Of a DNA stretch of 64,000 bases, positions 25,960 to 35,031 are shown piece by piece. Both the position numbers and the translations under genes were made by a program. Within the stretch, counting starts at the first letter, position 1. Each line of letters starts with the position of its first letter. Source of the DNA: an uncultured Candidatus Pelagibacter sp. (GTDB lineage Bacteria; Pseudomonadota; Alphaproteobacteria; Pelagibacterales; Pelagibacteraceae); assembly GCA_905616465.1 (NCBI GenBank), contig CAJQSX010000023.1, forward strand, positions 88,027 through 152,026, read 5' to 3'. The notes beneath the pieces are model-generated. The model had not been told where the DNA came from. It searched no databases and was given only the letters and a program-made list of their open reading frames with translations.

Positions 25960-26292
25960 TTATTTTTTAAAATTGATCTTTTTGTCTTCAAGAATTTTTT
26001 TAAGTTCACCGTTTTCGTACATTTCTTTTACGATATCACAGCCACCAACAAATTCTTTTTTAATATAAAGTTGTGGAATAGTAGGCCAGTCACTAAAAGT
26101 TTTAACTCCATCTCTAACGTTTTGATCTTCTAAAACATTTACACTTCCAAAATTTACTTCAAGAAGTTTCAGCATATTAATTACTGCCATTGAAAATCCA
26201 CACTGAGGAGCGTCAGGTGTACCTTTCATAAATAGGCATACTTCGTTAGTATCGATATGATTCTGAATTAAATTCTTTGTATTATCGTCCAT
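25960..26292 (-). CDS. grxD: monothiol glutaredoxin (Grx4/GrxD type)
   Basis: CGFS-type glutaredoxin (110 aa) that carries and transfers [2Fe-2S] clusters. The active-site motif CGFS begins at Cys31 and follows KGTPDAPQ; WPTIPQLYI and GGCDIV form the glutathione site. It is the last gene of the map-pur-bolA operon and overlaps bolA by 1 nt (TAATG). BolA is its known structural and functional partner. Confidence 0.95.
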   Translation of the reverse strand: MDDNTKNLIQNHIDTNEVCLFMKGTPDAPQCGFSMAVINMLKLLEVNFGSVNVLEDQNVRDGVKTFSDWPTIPQLYIKKEFVGGCDIVKEMYENGELKKILEDKKINFKK

Positions 26293-26522
26293 TATTGCTC
26301 CTTTGTTTTAATTGCTAGGGCATGTAATTCATTTCCCATTTTGCCTCTAAGGGAATTATATACCATTTTGTGTTGTTCAATTTTGCTCTTACCTAAAAAT
26401 TGAGCTGAAGTTACAGTTGCTGAGTAGTGATTGCCATCACCAGCTAAATCTTGAATTTCTATAGTCGCATCTGTTAAAGTCTCTTTTATTAAACTCTCAA
26501 TTTCTTTTAAATCCATTGCCAT
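26292..26522 (-). CDS. BolA family protein
   Basis: A 76-aa BolA-type protein. The family core VYNSLRGKMGNELHALAIKT contains the invariant His used, with Grx, to bind a [2Fe-2S] cluster. It is 1-nt overlapped with both purL and grxD. The BolA-Grx4 pair is conserved in proteobacteria and eukaryotes for Fe-S trafficking and iron sensing. The length (short, without N-terminal extension) fits the YrbA/IbaG or BolA2-like group. Confidence 0.93.
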   Translation of the reverse strand: MAMDLKEIESLIKETLTDATIEIQDLAGDGNHYSATVTSAQFLGKSKIEQHKMVYNSLRGKMGNELHALAIKTKEQ

Positions 26523-28714
26523 TATTTACTCATATAATTAGTTAACCAACTTGTATTACAAGTTTTTAATTCGTCAATTGTAACTTTTGTCTTTTCGTTA
26601 ATATATAGTTGATTTTCACTGATTGTTCCAAGTTCATCAAAATGGACTGCATTTTTATTAAGTATATCAGTTACTTTTAGTAAATCTTTTTTAGTAATTT
26701 CAATTATGTATCGTCCTTGATCTTCAGCAAAATAGTACTCTATTTCGTTAATCAAATACTTTGGCTTTTTTAAATTGATGCCCTTATTTCCTTTGATGCA
26801 CATTTTGCTAACTGCAGTAATTATTCCACCTATAGAAATATCGTGAGCACTTTTGATATAATTTTCTTCGATCAACCCTAGTAAAGTTTCACCATTATTT
26901 TTCTCATTAAAAAGATTTATTTCTGGTGGTGGACCATTTTTTTCATCTAAAATATTTCTTGCAAACAAACTTTGATCAATGTGACCCTCAGTTTTACCAA
27001 TAACTAAAACAATATTATCAATTTCTTTAAAGTCCATTGTTATCATTTTTTTATAATCTTTAATTAAACCAACCCCACCAATAGCAGGTGTGGGCTTAAT
27101 ACCTTCCTCTTTTGTTTGATTATAGAAAGATACATTTCCAGAGACAATTGGGAATTTTAGATATTCACTAGCTTCACCAATGCCCTGAACACACTCTACA
27201 AATTCACCCATATTATCTTCATTTTCAGGACTACCAAAATTTAAACAATTTGTAATTGCTACAGGTTTTGCGCCAACTGAAATTAAATTTCTAAAACTTT
27301 CGCAAACAACTTGTTTTCCACCAGTTAAGGGATGAGCCCAACAGTAAATTGCTGAAGAGTCAATCGAGGCTGCTATTGCTTTATTTGTTCCATGAACTCT
27401 TACAACACCAGAGTCACCACCAGGTTTTTGAATGGTATCACCCATAACAGTATGATCAAATTGTTGCCAAATCCATTCCTTACTACAAACATTTGGATTA
27501 GATAAAATTTTTTTTAGTACGTCAATAATTTTTAAATTATTAAGGTCTTCTTTTTTAATTTTATTTTTTTTAGGTAGTTTTGCTTTTTTCCATTTACGAT
27601 CATACATGGGTGAATTTTCAACTAATATATTTACTGGAATATCAGCAACCTTTTCATTATCAAAATAAAGTTCGATTTTTTTAGACTTAGTAGTTTTACC
27701 AATTATAGCAAAATCCAAGTTCCATTTATCAAATATCTTTTTAGCTTGTTCCTCTTTGCCATTTTCTAGAATGATTAACATTCTTTCTTGGCTTTCAGAA
27801 AGCATTATCTCATAAGGTGTCATCCTTGTTTCTCTGCACGGAACTTTATTTAAATTAATTTCAATTCCAAGGTTTCCTTTTGAAGCCATTTCAATACTAG
27901 AAGATGTTAATCCAGCAGCACCCATATCTTGAATAGCTATAATTGAATCGCCAGCCATTAATTCTAAACAAGCTTCAAGTAATAGTTTTTCTGCAAAGGG
28001 ATCACCAACTTGAACAGTAGGTTTTTTTTCCTCAATTTTTTCATCAAAACTAGCTGACGCCATACTTGCACCATGAATCCCATCACGACCTGTTTTTGAA
28101 CCAACGTAAATCACAGGTTTATTTAAGCCTGTAGCTTTGGAATAAAAAATTTTATTTTTTTTAACATGACCAAGAGTCATGGCATTAACCAAAATATTTC
28201 CGTTATACGAGCTATCAAAATTTGTTTGACCCGCAATAGTTGGAACCCCCATGCAATTCCCATACCCACCAATACCGTGGACCACACCTCTTAATAAATT
28301 TTTTGTTTTTTTATGCTGTGGTGAGCCAAAATGAATTGAATTTAAATTTGCAATCGGTCTTGCACCCATTGTAAAAATATCTCTCATTATTCCACCAACT
28401 CCCGTAGCAGCACCCTGATATGGTTCAATAAAAGAGGGGTGATTATGACTTTCGATTTTAAATACAATTGCATCATCATCACCAATATCAACAATGCCTG
28501 CATTTTCTCCAGGTCCTTGGATAACTTGCTTTCCTTTGGTAGGTAGTTTTTTTAAATGAAGTCTTGAAGATTTATATGAACAGTGTTCATTCCACATTGC
28601 TGAGAAAATTCCTAATTCAGTTATATTTGGTATCCTTTTTAATAATTCACAAATCTTCGCATATTCATCTTTTTTAAGACCATGATCTACAGCAATCTGT
28701 TCGTTTACAATCAT
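26522..28714 (-). CDS. purL: phosphoribosylformylglycinamidine synthase subunit PurL
   Basis: ATP-dependent synthetase subunit of FGAM synthase in purine biosynthesis. Motifs: [58 protein letters not shown]. At 730 aa it is the small PurL, which needs PurS and PurQ; both are encoded just upstream. Overlaps purQ by 4 nt (ATGA) and bolA by 1 nt. Confidence 0.97.
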   Translation of the reverse strand: MIVNEQIAVDHGLKKDEYAKICELLKRIPNITELGIFSAMWNEHCSYKSSRLHLKKLPTKGKQVIQGPGENAGIVDIGDDDAIVFKIESHNHPSFIEPYQGAATGVGGIMRDIFTMGARPIANLNSIHFGSPQHKKTKNLLRGVVHGIGGYGNCMGVPTIAGQTNFDSSYNGNILVNAMTLGHVKKNKIFYSKATGLNKPVIYVGSKTGRDGIHGASMASASFDEKIEEKKPTVQVGDPFAEKLLLEACLELMAGDSIIAIQDMGAAGLTSSSIEMASKGNLGIEINLNKVPCRETRMTPYEIMLSESQERMLIILENGKEEQAKKIFDKWNLDFAIIGKTTKSKKIELYFDNEKVADIPVNILVENSPMYDRKWKKAKLPKKNKIKKEDLNNLKIIDVLKKILSNPNVCSKEWIWQQFDHTVMGDTIQKPGGDSGVVRVHGTNKAIAASIDSSAIYCWAHPLTGGKQVVCESFRNLISVGAKPVAITNCLNFGSPENEDNMGEFVECVQGIGEASEYLKFPIVSGNVSFYNQTKEEGIKPTPAIGGVGLIKDYKKMITMDFKEIDNIVLVIGKTEGHIDQSLFARNILDEKNGPPPEINLFNEKNNGETLLGLIEENYIKSAHDISIGGIITAVSKMCIKGNKGINLKKPKYLINEIEYYFAEDQGRYIIEITKKDLLKVTDILNKNAVHFDELGTISENQLYINEKTKVTIDELKTCNTSWLTNYMSK

Positions 28715-29394
28715 TTGATGTTATTAATTAAATTTTTGAAAAAAAGTGAACCATCTTCTCCAGATAAAGAAGGATCAATCATTCTTTCTGGGTGAGGCAT
28801 CATTCCTAAAACATTTTTATTTTTATTAAATACACCTGCTATATTTTTAGTAGAGCCGTTAGGATTAAACTGATCTTCAATTACTCCATCCATGTTACAA
28901 TAGTTAATTGCTATTTGTTGATTATCTTCAATTTCTTTTAATTGATCATTGGTACAAAAATAATTTCCTTCATTATGGGCAATATGAAATTCTAAAACAT
29001 TATTATCAATATTTTTAAAATAAGTATTTTGTTTATCATTAATTTTTACAAATACATTTTTACAAATAAACTCTAAATATTTATTTCTTAATAGAACACC
29101 TGGGACTAAACCTGTTTCAACCAGAATTTGAAATCCATTACAAATACCCATTACCATTCCGCCAGAATTTGCAAAATTAATTACTGATTTCATTATTTTT
29201 GATTTTGAAGCCACACTTCCACATCTCAAATAATCTCCATAAGAAAACCCACCTGGAAGAACAACTATATCGCTTTTTGGTAGCTCAACATCATCATGCC
29301 AAACCATTTTATTTTTAAAACCAAATTTTTTTAAAGCAACATCCATATCTCTATCACAATTAGAACCAGGAAAAGTAACAACAGATGATTTCAT
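28711..29394 (-). CDS. purQ: phosphoribosylformylglycinamidine synthase subunit PurQ
   Basis: Glutamine amidotransferase subunit of FGAM synthase. Class I triad: nucleophile Cys in GICNGFQIL, His and Glu in MMPHPERM. N-terminal [10 protein letters not shown] is typical of PurQ. 227 aa. Lies 3 nt after purS. Confidence 0.96.
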   Translation of the reverse strand: MKSSVVTFPGSNCDRDMDVALKKFGFKNKMVWHDDVELPKSDIVVLPGGFSYGDYLRCGSVASKSKIMKSVINFANSGGMVMGICNGFQILVETGLVPGVLLRNKYLEFICKNVFVKINDKQNTYFKNIDNNVLEFHIAHNEGNYFCTNDQLKEIEDNQQIAINYCNMDGVIEDQFNPNGSTKNIAGVFNKNKNVLGMMPHPERMIDPSLSGEDGSLFFKNLINNIK

Positions 29395-29397
29395 TAA

Positions 29398-29640
29398 TTA
29401 TTGCACATCAATAATTTTGTAATTTTCAATAACTAGATTGGTTAAAAGTTTTTTGCACATTTCTTCAACTTTTTCTTTAGCTTTTATTTGATCATTTTCT
29501 TTGGTATCAATTTCAAAATATTTTCCTTGTCTAACTTCATTGATATCCTCAAACCCCATACCATCAAGCGTTTGATGTATAACTTTGCCTTGTGGATCAA
29601 GAACATCTTTCTTTAGTGTAATAATTACTGATATTTTCAT
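29398..29640 (-). CDS. purS: phosphoribosylformylglycinamidine synthase subunit PurS
   Basis: 80-aa bridging subunit that links PurL and PurQ. Seen: [25 protein letters not shown] and RQGKYFEID, both typical of PurS. The start overlaps the purC stop (ATGA). Confidence 0.95.
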   Translation of the reverse strand: MKISVIITLKKDVLDPQGKVIHQTLDGMGFEDINEVRQGKYFEIDTKENDQIKAKEKVEEMCKKLLTNLVIENYKIIDVQ

Positions 29641-30422
29641 TTACGATTTTTTTTTACAGAGGATAGTTTGGTAACATTTACTGCTGAGACATTTGATTGC
29701 TCATGAAGAATACCAAGTCTTTTTGCTACTTCGGTATAAGCTGGGATAAGCTCACCTAAATCTTTTCTAAATCTGTCTTTATCCAATTTTTTGTCAGTAA
29801 TACTGTCCCACAGTCTGCAAGTATCGGGGCTTATTTCATCTGCTAAAATAACTTCAGATTTTCCGTTAGCTTTGTACCTTCCAAATTCAAGTTTAAAATC
29901 AATAAGCTTAATACCAACGCCTCTAAACATACCAATCATAAAGTCATTAATCCTTAAAATCATTTTTTTTACTTCATCTATTTCTTCTTTTGAAGCCCAA
30001 TCAAAGGCCAAGATATGTTCTTCTGAGATTATTGGATCACCAAGTTCGTCATCTTTAAGACAGTATTCAATCAACGGTTCTTTTAAAACAGTTCCATCTT
30101 CAATACCCAGTCGTTTTATTATTGATCCTGTCGCAACATTTCTTACAACAAATTCAATTGGAATTATCTCAACTAATTTAATAATTTGTTCACGCATGTT
30201 TAGTCTTTTTACTAAATGATTTTTAATCCCAATTTGCGATAAATTTGAGAGAATATGTTCAGAAATTCTGTTGTTTAGAACACCTTTGCCCTCTATGATT
30301 GTTTTTTTCTGATTGTTAAATGCTGTTGCGTCATCTTTAAAATATTGAATGACTAAATCTTTATCTGTTGTCGCGTAAATAATCTTAGCTTTTCCCTCGT
30401 AAAGTTTTTTACCTTTTTTCAT
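29637..30422 (-). CDS. purC: SAICAR synthetase
   Basis: Phosphoribosylaminoimidazole-succinocarboxamide synthase, joining CAIR and aspartate. Motifs: [56 protein letters not shown]. 261 aa. One-nt overlap with purB. Confidence 0.96.
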   Translation of the reverse strand: MKKGKKLYEGKAKIIYATTDKDLVIQYFKDDATAFNNQKKTIIEGKGVLNNRISEHILSNLSQIGIKNHLVKRLNMREQIIKLVEIIPIEFVVRNVATGSIIKRLGIEDGTVLKEPLIEYCLKDDELGDPIISEEHILAFDWASKEEIDEVKKMILRINDFMIGMFRGVGIKLIDFKLEFGRYKANGKSEVILADEISPDTCRLWDSITDKKLDKDRFRKDLGELIPAYTEVAKRLGILHEQSNVSAVNVTKLSSVKKNRK

Positions 30423-31714
30423 TATTTAAAGACTCGTCTAAAAATTAAATTTACATTTCTAAAATGTTTAGAGTAACTAAAGATTGATTTTAATTTTTTT
30501 GATGAAATTTTGCTCATAATAAACTTGTCGGCTTTAATAACATTAACCAAATCTAAATTTTCAGCAAAACATTTCTTTGCGTAATCTTGAACTATTTTGT
30601 AAGATTTTTCCCTACTTAAGCCAGATTTTGTTAATTCAAGCATAATTTCTTGAGAAAATATTAATCCTTTTGTCATATTTAAGTTTTCTAACATCTTTTT
30701 AGGATAGACTACAATATTCTCCAAAATACTTGCTAATCTAACAAGAGAAAAATCCAAAGTCACATTTGCATCAGGCCCTATATTTCTTTCTACACTTGAA
30801 TGTGAAATATCCCGTTCATGCCATAAGGCTATATTTTCAAGCGCAGGTATTACCGCACTTCTCACCATTCTTGCAAGCCCTGTGAGGTTTTCACTTAAAA
30901 TCGGATTTTTTTTGTGCGGCATTGCCGAAGAACCTTTTTGATTTTTTGAAAAGTATTCTTGCAGTTCATATACTTCTGTTCTTTGTAAATGTCTGATTTC
31001 AGTAGCAACTCTTTCAATTGAACCTGCTATGATTCCCAACACAGAAAAATAAAAAGCATGACGGTCCCTTGGAATAACTTGAGTTGAGATTGGTTCAACT
31101 TTCAAATTAAGTTTTTTAGCAACATATTTTTCAACATTTGGATTGACATTTGCAAAGGTACCAACAGCACCCGAAATTGCACATGTAGAAATCTCATCAA
31201 TGGCATCTACTAACCTTTTTCTATTTCGTTTAAATTCCTCGTAGAAGGAAGCTAGCTTTAAACCAAAAGTAATTGGTTCAGCATGTATTCCATGGCTTCT
31301 ACCCATACATGGAGTGAATTTATATTTCTTTGCTTGTTTTTTTAGGACTTTAAGAATTTGATCTAAATCTTTAAGAATAACTTTTCCTGATTGAACTAAT
31401 TGAATATTGAAACTTGTATCCAATACATCTGATGAGGTCATTCCTTGGTGAAGATATCTAGCTTTGATCCCGGCTTTTTCAGTGATAGAGGTTAAAAAAG
31501 CAATAACATCATGCTTAACCTGACTTTCAATTTGATGAATTCTTCTTACGTTTATTCTAGCTTTATTTTTAACAACTTTGGAAACCCCTTTTGGTATTTC
31601 ACCAAGTTTTTCCATTGCCTGTGCGGCAGCAATTTCTACTTCTAACCAAATTTTATATTTATTTTCTTCTGACCAAATGTCAGTAAGTTCTTTTCGCGAG
31701 TATCTTTTTATCAT
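30422..31714 (-). CDS. purB: adenylosuccinate lyase
   Basis: Acts twice in purine synthesis, releasing fumarate from SAICAR and adenylosuccinate. Fumarase/aspartase-superfamily signature [15 protein letters not shown], with [10 protein letters not shown] and MTSSDVLDT. 430 aa. Its neighbour purC makes its SAICAR substrate. It starts 3 nt after map. Confidence 0.96.
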   Translation of the reverse strand: MIKRYSRKELTDIWSEENKYKIWLEVEIAAAQAMEKLGEIPKGVSKVVKNKARINVRRIHQIESQVKHDVIAFLTSITEKAGIKARYLHQGMTSSDVLDTSFNIQLVQSGKVILKDLDQILKVLKKQAKKYKFTPCMGRSHGIHAEPITFGLKLASFYEEFKRNRKRLVDAIDEISTCAISGAVGTFANVNPNVEKYVAKKLNLKVEPISTQVIPRDRHAFYFSVLGIIAGSIERVATEIRHLQRTEVYELQEYFSKNQKGSSAMPHKKNPILSENLTGLARMVRSAVIPALENIALWHERDISHSSVERNIGPDANVTLDFSLVRLASILENIVVYPKKMLENLNMTKGLIFSQEIMLELTKSGLSREKSYKIVQDYAKKCFAENLDLVNVIKADKFIMSKISSKKLKSIFSYSKHFRNVNLIFRRVFK

Positions 31715-31717
31715 TAA

Positions 31718-32491
31718 TTATAAGTATGGAGGTTTAAAATAACCTTTAGCAGATTCTGTGAAGATTTCATAACCATTTTCGGTAATTCCTAGCGTATGTT
31801 CAAATTGTGCTGATAGAGATTTATCTTTAGTTACTGCCGTCCATCCATCATTTAACATTTTAACAGGAAATTTGCCCGCATTAATCATAGGTTCTATAGT
31901 AAATGTCATGCCTGGTCTTAAATCCATTCCAGTATTTTTTTTACCATAATGTAAAATATTTGGAGGTTCGTGAAATATTGTACTTATACCATGTCCACAG
32001 AAATCTCTAACTACCGAAAAACCTTTTTCTTCAACATAGGATTGAATTTCAAATCCAATATCGCCTAGTTTAATTCCAGGTTTTAAAATCTTAATTGCCT
32101 TCATCATTGATTCATGAGTGACATTAATAAGGTTTTTTAATTTCACAGGAGATTTTCCTATACAAAACATTCTACTGGTATCTCCATAGTGCTCATTTAT
32201 AATTGCTGTAACATCAACATTCAAAGCATCCCCATCTTTTAAAATCCTTTCTTCAGAGGGAACTCCATGACAAACAACATGATTGAGAGAAGTACATAAA
32301 GATTTTTTAAATCCCCGATAATATTGTGGGGCAGAATAACCACCATTGTCTCTAATAAATTCATAACTGAGTTTATCAATTTGAGCTGTTGAAATACCTT
32401 CTTTGATATTTTTTGTAAGCATATCCAGAGTTTGTGAGGCAAGTTTACCTGCAATTCTCATTTTTTCAAATTTTTCAGAATAATCGTTCAT
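31718..32491 (-). CDS. map: methionine aminopeptidase, type I
   Basis: Removes N-terminal Met from nascent proteins. M24 metal-ligand pattern: Asp ligands in NVDVTAIINEHYGDTS, His in GHGISTIFHEPP, Glu in FTIEPM and the final AQFEHTLGI. 257 aa. It is the first gene of the purine operon on this strand and divergent from the aldolase-like gene across 85 bp. Confidence 0.96.
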   Translation of the reverse strand: MNDYSEKFEKMRIAGKLASQTLDMLTKNIKEGISTAQIDKLSYEFIRDNGGYSAPQYYRGFKKSLCTSLNHVVCHGVPSEERILKDGDALNVDVTAIINEHYGDTSRMFCIGKSPVKLKNLINVTHESMMKAIKILKPGIKLGDIGFEIQSYVEEKGFSVVRDFCGHGISTIFHEPPNILHYGKKNTGMDLRPGMTFTIEPMINAGKFPVKMLNDGWTAVTKDKSLSAQFEHTLGITENGYEIFTESAKGYFKPPYL

Positions 32492-32540
32492 AAATAATTT
32501 TTAATTTTTAAGTAAATTATGTTAATTAATACTTTAAAAA

Positions 32541-32569
32541 TTGAAGATAGAATAATACTTTATTTATAC
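32541..32569 (+). promoter_or_regulatory. promoter for the aldolase-kdsB unit, near-leaderless
   Basis: TTGAAG (32541-32546), 17-nt spacer, TTATAC (32564-32569; TATACC one base later). Only 7 nt separate it from the ATG at 32577, so the mRNA should start at or next to the start codon. Confidence 0.5.
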
Positions 32570-32576
32570 CCTAATA

Positions 32577-34196
32577 ATGAAAAAAAATAAATTAAAAATA
32601 TTAGATTGCACACTAAGAGATGGTGGATATTACAATAATTGGAATTTTAATATTGACTTGATTAATAAATATTTAAAAGTGATGTCAGATATAAAAGTTG
32701 ATTATGTTGAAATTGGCTTTAGGTCTGGAGAAAAAAAAGAATTCAGAGGTGCATGTGCATATTCAACAGATGAATTTTTAAATAACTTAAAAATACCTAA
32801 AAATTTGAATATTGCTGTAATGATTAATGGTGCAGAATTAATCAAAAATGATTTTTTAAAAAAGAAAAGTTCTTCTCTAAATAATCTATTTAAAAAATCT
32901 AAGTTTAGTAAAGTAAAATTGGTTAGAATAGCTTGTCACTTTTCAGAGATTTATAAAGTAATACCAGTAGCATCTAGAATAAAATCATTAGGATACAAGG
33001 TGGCTATTAATTTAATGCAAATTTCAGACAGAACAAATAATGAAATTCAAAAATTTTGTGATCTTGCAAAAAAACACAATATGGATGCTGTATATTTTGC
33101 AGATAGCACAGGAAGTTTAAATAGAGATCAAACTTTACAAATAGTTAAAAATTTTAAAAAGAATTGGAATGGAGATTTAGGAATTCATGCTCATGACAAC
33201 ATGGATATGGCAATGGAAAATGCAATGATTGCTTTAAACAATGGTGTGAATTGGATTGATTCCACTGTATTAGGAATGGGTAGAGGGCCAGGAAATGTAA
33301 AAACAGAAAATTTAGTTTTAGAATTAGAAAAAAGATTTAATAGAAAAGTAAATTATAATGAATTAATTAAATTAGTAGAAAATGATTTTTTCCCCCTGAA
33401 AAATAAGTATGGCTGGGGATCTAATGTTTACTATTATCTTTCAGGCCTTTATGGAATTCATCCCAGTTTTATACAGGGAATGCTAGGTGCAAAAACATTT
33501 AGCTCAGATGAGATTCTTGCAGTTATAGATAATTTAAAAACTGAAGGTGGAAAGAAATTTAGTGAAGATCTTATTAATACGCATAAACAATACTTTGTTG
33601 GAAAAGGAAAAGGAAAATATCAGCCAATTAAAAATATTAAAAATAGAGACGTTTTAATTCTTGGCTCAGGTGATGGTGTCAAAACTCATAAAATGGCCTT
33701 AGAGAGTTTTATTAAAAAATATAAACCATTTGTTGTTGCTTTAAATACACAAAACTCAATTAATTCTAAATTAATCAATACAAGAGCAGTCTGTAATACT
33801 CTGAGACTTTTAACTGATCATAAATCTTTTAAACATTTGCCACAAAAATTAATCCTGCCTTATCAAAGATTATCAAATTTAATAAAAGATAAGTTTAAAA
33901 AAGTAAAAAAATTAGATTTTGGTGTTGAAGTAAAAAATAATACTTTTAAGTTTATGAAATCTTCGGCAGTAATTCCAAATACTTTAGCAATTTCATATGC
34001 TTTAGGAATTGCTAATTGTGGAAAAGCAAAAAAAATTTATATAGCAGGTTTTGATGGTTATGAAGCTGAAGATCCAAAAAGAAGAGAGATGGATGAGCTG
34101 TTTGCTTTATATCAATCTTTAAAAAAAAAGGCAGAATTAACAAGTATTACACCTACAAAATATAAGGTAAAATCTTTATCAGTTTATGCTTTGTAA
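32577..34196 (+). CDS. HMGL-like aldolase fused to a second Rossmann-like (DUF115/sialyltransferase-like) domain
   Basis: Residues ~1-290 form an HMG-CoA lyase-type TIM barrel related to 4-hydroxy-2-oxovalerate aldolase. The metal and base motifs are DCTLRDGGYYNNW and GIHAHDNMDMA. Residues ~350-539 are a separate domain beginning VLILGSGDGVKTH and containing NTLAISYALGIANCGKAKKIYIAGFDGY. That pattern resembles DUF115/GT42-type folds, though the match is weak. It is followed 25 nt later by kdsB, suggesting a role in making or handling an ulosonic or surface sugar. The precise reaction is unknown. Confidence 0.7.
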   Translation: MKKNKLKILDCTLRDGGYYNNWNFNIDLINKYLKVMSDIKVDYVEIGFRSGEKKEFRGACAYSTDEFLNNLKIPKNLNIAVMINGAELIKNDFLKKKSSSLNNLFKKSKFSKVKLVRIACHFSEIYKVIPVASRIKSLGYKVAINLMQISDRTNNEIQKFCDLAKKHNMDAVYFADSTGSLNRDQTLQIVKNFKKNWNGDLGIHAHDNMDMAMENAMIALNNGVNWIDSTVLGMGRGPGNVKTENLVLELEKRFNRKVNYNELIKLVENDFFPLKNKYGWGSNVYYYLSGLYGIHPSFIQGMLGAKTFSSDEILAVIDNLKTEGGKKFSEDLINTHKQYFVGKGKGKYQPIKNIKNRDVLILGSGDGVKTHKMALESFIKKYKPFVVALNTQNSINSKLINTRAVCNTLRLLTDHKSFKHLPQKLILPYQRLSNLIKDKFKKVKKLDFGVEVKNNTFKFMKSSAVIPNTLAISYALGIANCGKAKKIYIAGFDGYEAEDPKRREMDELFALYQSLKKKAELTSITPTKYKVKSLSVYAL

Positions 34197-34221
34197 TAAC
34201 TTGTTGAAATAAAAAATAATA

Positions 34222-34947
34222 ATGAAATATTATCTGGTAATACCCGCAAGATATAATTCTAAAAGATTCCCAGGAAAGCCCCTGATTGATATTTGTGGCA
34301 TTCCAATGATAATCAGAACATACAATCAATGTAAAAAAGTTGTTCCTAAATCTAAAATTTTGATAGCAACTGATGATAAAAGAATCCAAAAAGTCTGTGA
34401 AAAGGAAAAAATTAATGTAATTATGACTTCAAAAAAGTGTCTAACAGGTACAGATAGAGTTGCTGAAGTTGCAAAGAAATTTAAAGCTGATTTTTATTTA
34501 AATATACAAGGTGATGAACCTTTATGTAATCCTACTGATATTAAAAAATTATTAACTGCTGCAAAAAAAAATCCAAAAACTATAATTAATGGTTACACCG
34601 CAATTAAAGATAAAAAACTTTTTAATTCAGGAAATATTCCCAAAGTTGTATTTAGAATGGATGGAAGGTTACTATACCAATCAAGAGCCCCTATACCAAC
34701 CACGAAAGACAAAAAATTTATAAAATCTTGGAGACAAGTATGTATCTATTCACTTCCTTTTAAATCATTAGCTGCCTTTAAATCAGTAAGAAATAAAACT
34801 CCACTAGAAAAATTGGAGGATTGTGAATTATTAAGATTTCTAGAGCTTGGATATGAGGTAAAAATGATTAAGATGTCTGATAAATCAATTTCTGTTGATA
34901 CAAAAGATAACTTAACTGAAGTAATTAAAGAAATTAAAAAAGGTTAA
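34222..34947 (+). CDS. kdsB: 3-deoxy-manno-octulosonate cytidylyltransferase
   Basis: Activates Kdo (or a similar ulosonic acid) as CMP-sugar for lipopolysaccharide. Motifs: IPARYNSKRFPGKPL nucleotide-binding start, GTDRVAEVAKK, LNIQGDEPL and LEKLEDCELLRFLELGYE. 241 aa. The sugar could be a Kdo relative, since kdsA and kdsC are not nearby while a novel aldolase is. Confidence 0.88.
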   Translation: MKYYLVIPARYNSKRFPGKPLIDICGIPMIIRTYNQCKKVVPKSKILIATDDKRIQKVCEKEKINVIMTSKKCLTGTDRVAEVAKKFKADFYLNIQGDEPLCNPTDIKKLLTAAKKNPKTIINGYTAIKDKKLFNSGNIPKVVFRMDGRLLYQSRAPIPTTKDKKFIKSWRQVCIYSLPFKSLAAFKSVRNKTPLEKLEDCELLRFLELGYEVKMIKMSDKSISVDTKDNLTEVIKEIKKG

Positions 34948-35017
34948 AAAATAAATAAATAACCTTAATTAATCTACCAAGGGACAATTTATATCAATTG
35001 ATAAATTTTTAATCTAT

Positions 35018-35023
35018 TATAAT
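35018..35023 (+). promoter_or_regulatory. consensus -10 immediately before the radical SAM gene
   Basis: A perfect TATAAT lies 8 nt before the ATG at 35032. A TTGATA is upstream but with only a 14-nt spacer, so the -35 is unclear. If used, the mRNA would have virtually no leader. Confidence 0.4.
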
Positions 35024-35031
35024 GAACTCAT

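Noticed and set aside
25880-26068. 62-aa plus-strand ORF at the rpsD-methyltransferase/grxD junction
   Set aside because: Out-of-frame continuation over the end of the methyltransferase-like gene and antisense to grxD.
29791-30219. 142-aa plus-strand ORF
   Set aside because: Lies entirely antisense to purC; Ser/Ile/Leu-rich composition is typical of a shadow frame.
34948-35031. possible small RNA between kdsB and the radical SAM gene
   Set aside because: The 84-bp gap shows only a -10-like box; no stable hairpin or terminator was visible.
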